This document shows, one piece after another, positions 56,264-64,000 of a stretch of DNA of 64,000 nucleotides (positions are counted from its first letter, which is position 1; every line of letters begins with the position of its first letter). Below the pieces are notes generated by a model, which made no database searches, was not told the origin of the DNA, and saw only the letters and a program-made list of their open reading frames with translations. Source of the DNA: Azonexus hydrophilus (GTDB lineage: Bacteria; Pseudomonadota; Gammaproteobacteria; Burkholderiales; Rhodocyclaceae); assembly GCF_001956855.1 (NCBI RefSeq), contig NZ_MTHD01000005.1, positions 62,001-126,000 on the forward strand, written 5' to 3'. The translations under genes were made by a program, and so were the position numbers.

Positions 56264-59143
56264 TCAGTGGCCTCCTTCGGTTTGTGCCTTGCGCGCCTGG
56301 CTGCGCAGCGACTGGTGGGCGATGGCGACCAGCATCAGCACGGTGGCGCCGACCACCAGCAGGTAGACGCCGAGGTCGAAGAGCAGCACCGTCGACAGGT
56401 GGATCTCGCCGAGCAGCGGCAGGTTGGCGTGCCAGGCCTGGCTGGCGAGGAAGGGTTCGCCGGCCAGGCCGGCGACGATGCCGGCGGCGGCGGCGCAGAG
56501 CAGGCCGACGGCGATCCAGTAGAGCGGGTGGATGCGCAGCCGCGATTCGACCCACAGCGTGCCGCCGACGATGTACTGGAGGATGATCGCGGTGGCGAAG
56601 ACGAGGCCGCCGACGAAGCCGCCGCCGGGCGCGTTGTGGCCGCGCAGCAGGAAGAACAGCGAGACCAGCATGGCCATCGGCAGGAGCAGGCGGACGAGTA
56701 CCGCCGGCAACATCAGGTAGCCGGCCGGCAGCGCTGCCTCGGGGTCGGGGCGGGATTCGGGATGATCCTGCTCGAGCTGCTGGGCGGGCAGGGCGACGCT
56801 CTCCGGGGCCGGCCGGAAGCGGCGCAGCAGCGCAAAGACGGTGAGCGCGACGATGGCGACCACGGTGATCTCGCCAAAGGTGTCGAAGCCGCGGAAATCG
56901 ACCAGAATGACGTTGACCACGTTGAGGCCGCCGCCCTGCGGCAGCGACTGTTCGACGAAGAAGGGGGCGATGCCGTCCACCGGCGGTCGCGTCAGGATCG
57001 CGTAGGTCAGCGCGGCGATGCCGGCACCGCCGGCGCTGGCGATGATCAGGTCGCGCAGGCGGCGCAGGCGGCTGCGCGCCGATTCCGGCTTGCCAGCGCT
57101 GAAGCGCTTGTCGCGCCGCGGCAGCCAGCGCAGGCCGAGGAGGATCAGCACGGCGGTGACGACCTCGACGGCGAGCTGGGTCAGCGCCAGGTCGGGGGCC
57201 GAGAACCAGACGAAGGTCAGGCTCGTCGCCAGGCCGGCGCCGCCGGCCAGGATCAGCGCCGCCAGCCGGTGCAGCTTGGCCTGCCAGGCGGCGGCGACGG
57301 CGCAGGTGGCGCCGACCGCCCACAGCAGCGCGAAGGCCGGATCGATCTCGGCAGGCAGGCGTTCGCCCAGGCGCAGCGGGCCGTCGACGAAGGGCAGCAG
57401 GGCACCGCCGATCACGACCAGGACGATCATCAGCATCTGTGCCTGCAGGCGGGGCGAGGTGAGCCAGCCGACGGCCCGGGACGAATAGTCATTGACCACG
57501 GTCAACAGCCCGTTGAAGGCATTTTTGCCGTCGATCCGCTCGAGCAGCGGAATCCGTTCGCTGCGCCGGCCGATGCACGGCAGGTAGAGCATGATGCCGC
57601 CGAACAGCGCGACCAGGCTCATGTACAGCGGCAGGTTGAGGCCGTGCCAGACCGCCAGGCTGTAGAGCGGCGCGTTGGCGCCGAGCAGCGCGTCGGTGGC
57701 GGTGCGCAGGTAGGGGCCGACGGTCTGTGCCGGCAGGATGCCGACGAGCAGGCAGACGGCGACCAGCAGCGCGCTCGGCAGCAGCATCCAGCGCGTCGGT
57801 TCGTGCGGCTGGTGTGGCAGGTCGCCGGCCGGGGCACCGAAGAAGACGCGATGGACGAAGCGCAGCGAGTAGGCGACGCTGAGCATGCCGGCCAGCGTCG
57901 CCGCCACCGGCAGCAGCAGGCGCTGCCAGTCGGGGCGTTCGAGGAAGACGGTTTCGGCGAAGAACATTTCCTTCGACAGGAAACCGTTGAGCAGCGGCAC
58001 GCCGGCCATTGCCGCGGCGGCGACCATGGCCAGCGTGGCGGTGATCGGCATCGCCCGGTAGAGGCCGGAGAGGCGGTTGATGTCGCGGGTGCCGGTCTCG
58101 TGGTCGACGATGCCGGCGGCCATGAACAGCGAGGCCTTGAAGGTGGCGTGGTTGACCATGTGGAAGACCGCGGCGACCAGCGCCAGCTCGCTGTTCATGC
58201 CGAGCAGCAGGGTGATCAGGCCGAGATGGCTGATCGTCGAGTAGGCGAGCACGCCTTTCAGGTCGCTCTGGAACAGCGCCAGGTAGCCACCGATCAGCAG
58301 TGTGCACAGGCCGGCGCCACCGATCAGCCAGAACCACAGGTCGCTGCCGGCGAGCACCGGCCACAGCCGGGCGAGCAGGAAGACGCCGGCTTTTACCATG
58401 GTCGCCGAGTGCAGGTAGGCCGACACCGGCGTCGGCGCCGCCATCGCGTGCGGCAGCCAGAAATGGAAGGGGAACTGGGCGCTTTTCGACAGCGCGCCGA
58501 CGGCGATCAGGCCGACGATCGCCGGATACCAGGCGTGCGCCTTGATCGTTTCGGCGGCGGCGAGCACCGCGTCGAGGTCGTAGCTGCCGACGATGTGGCC
58601 GATCAGCAGGACGCCGCCGAGCATCGCCAGGCCGCCGGCACCAGTCACCGTCAGCGCCATCCGGGCGCCGGTGCGGGCGTCGCTGCGGTGGTGCCAGTAA
58701 GCAATCAGCATGAACGAGGCGAGGCTGGTCAGTTCCCAGAACATCGCCATCTGCAGCAGGTTGCCGGAGAGCACGACGCCCATCATCGTGCCCATGAAGG
58801 CGAGGAAGAACGAGAAGAAGCGCGGCACCGGGTCGGCCGGCGACATGTAGTAGCGGGCGTAGATGACGACCAGCGTGCCGATCAGCGCGATGAGCATGGC
58901 AAACAGCCAGGCGAAGCCGTCCATGCGCAGCTGGAAATCGATGCCGAGCGTGGCCGACCACGGGATCGTCAGGCGCAGGACGCCTTCGGCGACCAGTTGC
59001 GGGTACTGGGCGGCGGTCAGGAGGGTGACCGTCAGCGCGACGATTCCGGCGAGCCAGGCCTCGGCGTTACGGGCGTTGGTCGGGAGGAATGCTGCGCACA
59101 GACTGCCGATGAAGGGAAGCAAAACGATCAGGAGCAGGGCCAT
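56264..59143 (-). CDS. mrpA: Mrp antiporter subunit A with fused subunit B domain
   Basis: The 959-residue protein has NuoL-like helices ([17 protein letters not shown] with the key Glu, [20 protein letters not shown] with Lys). A central MrpA-specific part follows (residues about 620-700). The C-terminal region (about 800-940, [20 protein letters not shown]) corresponds to MrpB, which in some bacteria is a separate gene. Thus the operon is mrpA(B)CDEFG, the group 2 layout. The start at ATG 59143 is divergent from the kinase gene at 59266 with a spacer of 122 bases. Confidence 0.95.
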   Translation of the reverse strand: MALLLIVLLPFIGSLCAAFLPTNARNAEAWLAGIVALTVTLLTAAQYPQLVAEGVLRLTIPWSATLGIDFQLRMDGFAWLFAMLIALIGTLVVIYARYYMSPADPVPRFFSFFLAFMGTMMGVVLSGNLLQMAMFWELTSLASFMLIAYWHHRSDARTGARMALTVTGAGGLAMLGGVLLIGHIVGSYDLDAVLAAAETIKAHAWYPAIVGLIAVGALSKSAQFPFHFWLPHAMAAPTPVSAYLHSATMVKAGVFLLARLWPVLAGSDLWFWLIGGAGLCTLLIGGYLALFQSDLKGVLAYSTISHLGLITLLLGMNSELALVAAVFHMVNHATFKASLFMAAGIVDHETGTRDINRLSGLYRAMPITATLAMVAAAAMAGVPLLNGFLSKEMFFAETVFLERPDWQRLLLPVAATLAGMLSVAYSLRFVHRVFFGAPAGDLPHQPHEPTRWMLLPSALLVAVCLLVGILPAQTVGPYLRTATDALLGANAPLYSLAVWHGLNLPLYMSLVALFGGIMLYLPCIGRRSERIPLLERIDGKNAFNGLLTVVNDYSSRAVGWLTSPRLQAQMLMIVLVVIGGALLPFVDGPLRLGERLPAEIDPAFALLWAVGATCAVAAAWQAKLHRLAALILAGGAGLATSLTFVWFSAPDLALTQLAVEVVTAVLILLGLRWLPRRDKRFSAGKPESARSRLRRLRDLIIASAGGAGIAALTYAILTRPPVDGIAPFFVEQSLPQGGGLNVVNVILVDFRGFDTFGEITVVAIVALTVFALLRRFRPAPESVALPAQQLEQDHPESRPDPEAALPAGYLMLPAVLVRLLLPMAMLVSLFFLLRGHNAPGGGFVGGLVFATAIILQYIVGGTLWVESRLRIHPLYWIAVGLLCAAAAGIVAGLAGEPFLASQAWHANLPLLGEIHLSTVLLFDLGVYLLVVGATVLMLVAIAHQSLRSQARKAQTEGGH

Positions 59144-59265
59144 GCACCCGAGTTTAACCGACGCTATCGGGAAATATTCAGCTTGCGCCGGGAATTGTTT
59201 ACGACTTTTTTACACGGAAGTCGCCAGAATGCGCGCGTGCTTTTTCTTTTTCTTCAGGACTGTTG
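59144..59265. promoter_or_regulatory. Divergent promoter region between mrpA and the kinase gene
   Basis: The spacer must carry promoters for both the minus-strand Mrp operon and the plus-strand kinase-regulator-trkHA run. It has an AT-rich core (TTGTTTACGACTTTTTTACA around 59196-59215) but no clear -35/-10 pair on either strand. AGGA at about 59256-59259 is the ribosome site for the kinase. I cannot define an operator. Confidence 0.4.
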
Positions 59266-60762
59266 ATGTTCGCTCGCAGTGCTTTTGCCGACAGGATGTC
59301 GTCGCGCCAGAAAATGGTGCTGAGCGTGCTCGCCTGCGTCTTCGCCGCCATCGTCGCCTCACCGCTGCGCGGTGTGCTCGATCCGGCCAACATCGTCATG
59401 CTGTTCCTGCTCACCGTGCTGGTCGTCGCCGTCAGTCTCGGCCGTAACCCGGCCGTGCTGGCAGCGGTGCTCAGCGTGCTGCTGTTCGACGTCTTTTTCG
59501 TGCCACCGCATTTCTCGCTGGCGGTCAGCAACCTGCAATACCTGGTCACCTTCGCCGTGATGCTGGCGACAGCACTGATCACCGGCCATCTGACCGCAAC
59601 GCTGAAGGAACAGGCCGCCGATGCCGAGCGGCGCGAGCAGCGTACGCACGCCCTTTACGAGATCGCCAGCCGGCTGGCCGGCGCGCTCAACGACGGGCAG
59701 GTCGATGAAATCGTCAGCCAGTTCGTCCGCAGCGAATTCGGCGGTCGTTGTCGGCTGCTGCTTGGCGAAGTTGCCACCGAAGTGTCTGCCGACAACGCCT
59801 GGTACGCCGGCGAGCTTGCCCGGTGGGTGCTGGAAAGCGGGCAACGCCAGATCAGCCGCGAAGAAGGGCAGGTGGTTTACCTGCCGCTGAAGGCACCGAT
59901 GCGTGTGCGTGGCGTGCTTGTCGTCCAGCCTGGCGAAGAAGCCGCACTGCTCGAGGGTGATCTGGCCTTGCTCGATGCGCTGGCTTCGTTGGTGGCGATT
60001 GCCGTTGAGCGCCTGCATTATGTCGAAGTCGCCCAGCACAGCGAGGTCGAGATGGCGACCGAGCGTTTGCGCAGCTCCATCCTGTCGGCGCTATCGCATG
60101 ACTTGCGCACGCCGCTGACCGTCCTGGTCGGCCTGGCCGATTCGATCTTCCTGATCCGGCCCAGCCTGCCCGAGCCAGCGCTGGAAAACGCCCGGGCCTT
60201 GCGCGACCAGGCCACCCGGCTGGCCGGACTGGTCGCCAATCTGCTGGAAATGGCCCGGCTCACTGCCGGCTCGGTGACCTTGCGCCAGGAATGGCAGCCA
60301 CTGGAAGAAGTTGTCGGCAGCAGTCTCAAGCTGGTTGGCGATGCCCTCGGGCGCCACCGCTTGCGGGTTGAACTGCCGCGCGATCTGCCGCTGCTGCGTT
60401 TTGATGCGGTGCTGATCGAGCGCGTACTGTGCAATCTGGTGGAAAACGCCGCCAAGTATTCGCCGGCAGACGGTGAAATCCGCATCTCGGCGGCGCTCGC
60501 CGGCGCCTTCGTCGACCTGGCGGTGAGCGATGAGGGCGCCGGTTTTCCGGTGCCCGAGAGCGGTCAGCTGTTCGAGATGTTCGTACGTGGCCACAGCGAA
60601 TCGGCGACACCGGGAACCGGCCTCGGCCTGGCCATCTGTCGGGCGATCGTCGATGCGCATGGTGGCCGGATGCGGGTTGAAAGTCCGCCTTCGGGAGGGG
60701 GGCGCATCGTGGTTTCGCTGCCCCGTGGCGTTCCGCCGGTCGTTGAAGCGGAGGTCGCATGA
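59266..60762 (+). CDS. KdpD-like sensor kinase lacking the N-terminal KdpD and Usp domains
   Basis: The 498-residue protein starts with a short tail and then four closely spaced membrane helices (about 15-110, the DUF4118 pattern of KdpD). A GAF-like domain follows (about 125-255), then HisKA with H278 (SALSHDLRTPLTVLVGLAD) and HATPase (NLVENAAKYSPADGEI, DEGAGF, GTGLGLAIC). Full KdpD is about 900 residues, with an N-terminal KdpD/Walker domain and a Usp domain that sense K+ or nucleotides; these are missing here. It overlaps the KdpE-like regulator by 4 bases. No kdpFABC genes are in view; trkH follows. Confidence 0.9.
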   Translation: MFARSAFADRMSSRQKMVLSVLACVFAAIVASPLRGVLDPANIVMLFLLTVLVVAVSLGRNPAVLAAVLSVLLFDVFFVPPHFSLAVSNLQYLVTFAVMLATALITGHLTATLKEQAADAERREQRTHALYEIASRLAGALNDGQVDEIVSQFVRSEFGGRCRLLLGEVATEVSADNAWYAGELARWVLESGQRQISREEGQVVYLPLKAPMRVRGVLVVQPGEEAALLEGDLALLDALASLVAIAVERLHYVEVAQHSEVEMATERLRSSILSALSHDLRTPLTVLVGLADSIFLIRPSLPEPALENARALRDQATRLAGLVANLLEMARLTAGSVTLRQEWQPLEEVVGSSLKLVGDALGRHRLRVELPRDLPLLRFDAVLIERVLCNLVENAAKYSPADGEIRISAALAGAFVDLAVSDEGAGFPVPESGQLFEMFVRGHSESATPGTGLGLAICRAIVDAHGGRMRVESPPSGGGRIVVSLPRGVPPVVEAEVA

Positions 60763-61457
60763 GCGAAACCCGGTCGCAGGTGCTGATTGTCGAGGACGAG
60801 GCGCAGATCCGCCATTTCGTCCGTCTGGCCCTGGAAGCTGATGGCTGCGTCGTGCAGGAGGCCGGGCGTCTGGCCGATGGCTTGCTGATTGCCGGCGCGG
60901 GTGCCATCGATCTGGTGGTGCTCGATCTCGGTCTGCCGGATGGGGACGGTATCGATTTCATCCGCGCCTACCGCGGCTGGTCGGATGGCCCGGTGCTGAT
61001 CCTGTCGGCGCGGACCGAAGAGCGGCACAAGATCGACGCGCTCGACGCCGGTGCCGACGACTACCTGACCAAGCCGTTCGGCGTCGGTGAGTTGCGGGCC
61101 CGCGTGCGGGCCCTGATGCGGCGCCGGCAGCGAGCGGGCGGCGAGGTGTCGCCGTTGCTCGAGTTCGGCGACATCGTCGTCGATCTGGCCAAGCGCCAGG
61201 TCTGGCGCAAGGGCGAAGCAGTGCATCTGACACCGATCGAATACCGGCTGCTGGCGATGATGGTCAGCCATCCCGGCCAGGTGCTGACGCAGCGTCGATT
61301 GCTCGCCGAAATCTGGGGGGCGTCCTATATCGAGAGCAGCCATTACCTGCGCGTCTATGTCGGCCACCTGCGCCAGAAGCTTGAGGACGACCCGGCGCAA
61401 CCCCGACATTTCCTGACCGAAACCGGTGTCGGCTACCGTTTCCAGACCGGAACATGA
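60759..61457 (+). CDS. KdpE-like response regulator (OmpR family)
   Basis: The 232-residue protein has a receiver domain with phospho-acceptor D56 (LVVLDLGLPDGDG) and Lys in YLTKPFG, then a winged-helix DNA-binding domain (about 130-230: LTPIEYRLLAMMVSHPGQVLTQRRLLAEIWG, YLRVYVGHLRQKLEDDP, ETGVGYRF). These are the KdpE-type features of the OmpR family. It overlaps both the kinase gene and trkH by 4 bases, so it is translationally linked to both. Likely targets are the trk and mrp promoters, by position. Confidence 0.92.
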   Translation: MSETRSQVLIVEDEAQIRHFVRLALEADGCVVQEAGRLADGLLIAGAGAIDLVVLDLGLPDGDGIDFIRAYRGWSDGPVLILSARTEERHKIDALDAGADDYLTKPFGVGELRARVRALMRRRQRAGGEVSPLLEFGDIVVDLAKRQVWRKGEAVHLTPIEYRLLAMMVSHPGQVLTQRRLLAEIWGASYIESSHYLRVYVGHLRQKLEDDPAQPRHFLTETGVGYRFQTGT

Positions 61458-62908
61458 ACCGCTACGCGCCAGTTCTGCGCGCGCTGGGCATGATCATCAT
61501 GCTCTTTGCGCTGACCCTGCTGCCACCGCTGATCCTGTCCTATATGGTGGACGACGGTGCCCAGGCTGCCTACGACGAAGTCTTCGCGCTGACCCTGCTG
61601 TGCGGCCTGTACCTGTGGTACCGCTATCGCAATGTGCGGCGCGAAATGAATGTACGCGACGGTTTCCTGATGGTCGTGCTGGTATGGACGGTGCTGCCGG
61701 CATTTGCCGCGTTGCCGTTCATGCTGCAGTTGGGGATCAGCCACACCGATGCCTATTTCGAGGCGATGTCCGGGCTGACGACGACCGGTGCGACGGTGCT
61801 GTCGGGTCTCGACACGCTGCCGCTGTCGATCAACCTGTGGCGTCACCAGCTGGTGTGGGTCGGCGGCATGGGCCTGATCGTGCTGGCGATCGCCATCCTG
61901 CCGCTGCTCGGCATCGGCGGCCGGCAGATGTTCAAGGCCGAGACGCCGGGGCCGATGAAGGATGCGAAATTGACCCCGCGCATCGCGTCGACCGCAAAAG
62001 GCCTGTGGGGCGTCTATGTCGGCGTCAGCGTGCTGTGCATCGTTGCTTACCGGCTGACCGGCATGAGCTGGTTCGATGCCGTCTGCCACGGCTTCTCGAC
62101 GATGGGTCTCGGTGGTTTTTCGACCCATGATGCCAGCTACGGCTATTTCAATTCACCGGCGATCGAGGCCGTCGCCATTGTCTTCATGCTCATCGCCGGG
62201 ATGAACTTCGGCACGCTTTTCCTTGCCGTCAGCCGTCGTTCCGCCCGGCCTTACCTGCATGATCCGGAAGCGCGCTGGTTCATCGGCGTTTGCGTATTCT
62301 CGGTCTTGCTGATCGCCATCTTCCTCCGGGTTCAGGGCGTTTATCCGGACATGGGGCTGGCCTTGCGCCATGCTGCGTTCAATGTCGTGTCGATCGCCAC
62401 GACCACTGGATACGCCAGTGTCGACTTTGCCCTGTGGCCGATGTTCGCGCCGTTATGGATGCTCTTCCTGTGCAGTTTTGCCACCAGTGCCGGATCGACC
62501 GGCGGTGGCATCAAGATGGCGCGGGCGCTGTTGCTGTACAAGCAGGTCCATCGCGAAATCGTCCGGGCAATGCATCCGAATGCCGTTTACAGTGTACGCA
62601 TGGGCGGTCAGGTGGCGCCGCAGGGCATCCTGTTCGCTGTGTTGGCCTTCGGTTTCATGTACATGGTCAGCATTGTCTCGCTGACGCTGCTCATGGTATT
62701 CACCGGCCTTGACGTGGTGACGGCCTTTACCGCCATCGTCGCGTCGGTCAACAACACCGGTCCGGGTCTCGGGGAAGTCGGGCCGTCTACCACCTTTGCC
62801 GTCCTCGAGGACTTTCAGACCTGGGTCTGCATTTTTGCCATGTTGCTCGGACGCCTGGAGATTTTTACCCTGCTGGTGGTGTTGACCCCGGCATTCTGGC
62901 GACGCTGA
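61454..62908 (+). CDS. trkH: Trk-type potassium uptake channel TrkH
   Basis: The 484-residue protein has about ten membrane helices and four selectivity-filter-like loops with the Gly residues of TrkH: MSGLTTTGATVL in loop 1, HGFSTMGLGGFSTHD in loop 2, VVSIATTTGYASVD in loop 3, and VNNTGPGLGEVG in loop 4. It starts inside the regulator stop (ATGA). K+ flux needs the cytosolic TrkA ring encoded next. Confidence 0.95.
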   Translation: MNRYAPVLRALGMIIMLFALTLLPPLILSYMVDDGAQAAYDEVFALTLLCGLYLWYRYRNVRREMNVRDGFLMVVLVWTVLPAFAALPFMLQLGISHTDAYFEAMSGLTTTGATVLSGLDTLPLSINLWRHQLVWVGGMGLIVLAIAILPLLGIGGRQMFKAETPGPMKDAKLTPRIASTAKGLWGVYVGVSVLCIVAYRLTGMSWFDAVCHGFSTMGLGGFSTHDASYGYFNSPAIEAVAIVFMLIAGMNFGTLFLAVSRRSARPYLHDPEARWFIGVCVFSVLLIAIFLRVQGVYPDMGLALRHAAFNVVSIATTTGYASVDFALWPMFAPLWMLFLCSFATSAGSTGGGIKMARALLLYKQVHREIVRAMHPNAVYSVRMGGQVAPQGILFAVLAFGFMYMVSIVSLTLLMVFTGLDVVTAFTAIVASVNNTGPGLGEVGPSTTFAVLEDFQTWVCIFAMLLGRLEIFTLLVVLTPAFWRR

Positions 62909-62924
62909 GCGAAGAAAGCCGTAT

Positions 62925-64000
62925 ATGAACATCCTCATCCTCGGTGCCGGACAGGTCGGCGCCAGTCTGGCCGAAGCGCTGGTGTCCGAAGCCAACGACA
63001 TCACGCTGATCGACATGAATCCGGAACCGCTCGGTCAGCTGGCCGACCGGCTCGATGTACGCACGGTCGTTGGCAACGCCGCTTTTCCTTCGGTCCTGCG
63101 CGATGCCGGCATCGAGTCGGCGGATCTGCTGGTGGCGGTGACCCAGTCCGATCAGTCGAACCTAGTGGCCTGCAAGGTGGCGCACAGCCAGTTCGGTGTG
63201 CCGACACGGATTGCCCGTTTGCGCTCGCCGGATTTTCTCGATCCGGTGCTGTTGTCGACCGACAATTTCGCCGTCGATTTTGCGCTGTGTCCCGAGCAGG
63301 AAATCAGCGATTACATCGCCAAGCTGATCGAATATCCCGAGGCGCTGCAGGTTGTCGAATTTGCCGATGGCCGGGTGACGATGGTCGGCGTACGGGCCTA
63401 CGACGGTGGGCTGCTGGTCGGCAAGCCGATCCGCGCCATGCGCGAGCATTTGCCGGCCGGGGTCGACGCCCGTATCGCGGCGATTTTCCGCGATACGCGG
63501 GCCATCGATCCGGATGGCGATACGGTGATCCGGGCAGGTGACGAGGTATTCCTGCTCGCTGCCAGCGACCATATCCGTACCGTCCTGAAGGAACTGCGGC
63601 GGATGCAGAAACCGGTGCGCCGGCTGATGATCGCCGGTGCCGGCAATGTCGGTTCCCGCGTCGCCCGCCGTCTGGAAAACAGCTACGAGGTCAAGGTTGT
63701 CGAGAGCCGGGCGCAGCGGGCCTCGCTGGTGGCTGGCTGGCTCGATCACGCCGTCGTGCTGGCCGGCGAGGCGACCGATGAGACCCTGCTGCAACGCGAG
63801 GACATTGCCGGCATGGACATGTTCCTGGCGCTGACCAACGATGACGAAAACAACATCATGGCCGCGTCGCTGGCCAAGCGCCTGGGTTGTCGGCGCGTGC
63901 TCGCGCTGATCAATCGCGAAGCCTATGCCGACATGGTCCAGGGCGGACCGATCGATATTGGTCTGTCACCCGCCCAGGTGTCGATCGGCAGCCTGCTGAC
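62925..64000 (+). CDS. trkA: Trk system regulatory protein TrkA, 3' end cut off by window
   Basis: The frame runs from ATG 62925 to the window edge (about 358 residues visible). It has an RCK N-domain with nucleotide motif ILGAGQVGASLAEAL and acidic strand end ITLIDMN, a first RCK C-domain (about 140-228), and a second RCK N-domain (MIAGAGNVGSRVARRLE). The second RCK C-domain would lie beyond the window. TrkA binds NAD(H)/ATP and gates TrkH. Spacing to trkH is 16 bases with GAAGAAAG as ribosome site. Confidence 0.95.
   Translation, partial: MNILILGAGQVGASLAEALVSEANDITLIDMNPEPLGQLADRLDVRTVVGNAAFPSVLRDAGIESADLLVAVTQSDQSNLVACKVAHSQFGVPTRIARLRSPDFLDPVLLSTDNFAVDFALCPEQEISDYIAKLIEYPEALQVVEFADGRVTMVGVRAYDGGLLVGKPIRAMREHLPAGVDARIAAIFRDTRAIDPDGDTVIRAGDEVFLLAASDHIRTVLKELRRMQKPVRRLMIAGAGNVGSRVARRLENSYEVKVVESRAQRASLVAGWLDHAVVLAGEATDETLLQREDIAGMDMFLALTNDDENNIMAASLAKRLGCRRVLALINREAYADMVQGGPIDIGLSPAQVSIGSLL

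Noticed and set aside
56213-59266. Plus-strand open frame of 1017 residues
   Set aside because: Antisense shadow of mrpA; Asp/Gln/Arg/Gly-rich without motifs, while the minus-strand frame is a clear Mrp subunit.

Overview
The window is a 64 kb piece of a GC-rich bacterial chromosome, most likely a betaproteobacterium of the Rhodocyclales (Dechloromonas/Azonexus-like). This is inferred from gene order and protein character: rodZ-ispG-hisS-yfgM-bamB-der-hfq-hflX-hflK-hflC-(DUF2065)-hisZ-purA, followed by rnr and rlmB. That order is typical of betaproteobacteria, and hisZ marks the short-HisG type of histidine pathway found there. I see no insertion sequence, phage, CRISPR array or rRNA. Coding density is very high and no gap between genes exceeds about 200 bases.

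Layout. (1) 1-12.9 kb: housekeeping run on the plus strand, covering envelope and translocon factors, isoprenoid synthesis, tRNA charging, ribosome GTPases, Hfq, the HflKC membrane complex and purine synthesis. It ends at a clear terminator. (2) 12.9-18.2 kb: a His-rich secreted protein, tRNA-Leu(CAG) on the minus strand with a consensus promoter that reaches into the start of rnr, then rnr, a hemerythrin-like protein with a cysteine cluster, rlmB and an EamA transporter. (3) 18.2-24.7 kb: a complete RND efflux operon (outer membrane factor, pump, fusion protein) divergent from its TetR-type repressor, with an AcrR-like operator overlapping the promoter. (4) 24.7-29.6 kb: rarD, a DUF599 membrane protein, and a periplasmic-binding-protein/hybrid-kinase pair, then a small secreted protein. 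(5) 29.6-41.6 kb: pbpC and a large alpha-2-macroglobulin, in the same direction but separated by small genes (DUF1415, glpE-type rhodanese, GST, DUF302, two DUF4398-type lipoproteins, an orphan). (6) 41.6-46.3 kb: signalling genes, namely a second binding-protein/kinase pair, an HDOD protein and a double-receiver protein. (7) 46.4-48.6 kb: cysDN for sulfate activation. (8) 48.8-64 kb: monovalent cation transport. It holds a CvrA/NhaP2-type antiporter, a chemoreceptor, a seven-gene mrpA(B)CDEFG-usp operon, and divergently a KdpD-like kinase lacking the usual N-terminal cytosolic sensor domains, a KdpE-like regulator, trkH and trkA (cut by the window end).

The most notable part is the cation region. 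Na+/H+ exchange (Mrp), K+/H+ exchange (CvrA) and K+ uptake (TrkHA) lie together with a KdpDE-like two-component pair but no kdpFABC in view. A free-standing tandem Usp protein is translationally coupled to Mrp, while the kinase has lost its own Usp-containing N-terminus. Whether these parts act as one circuit is inference.
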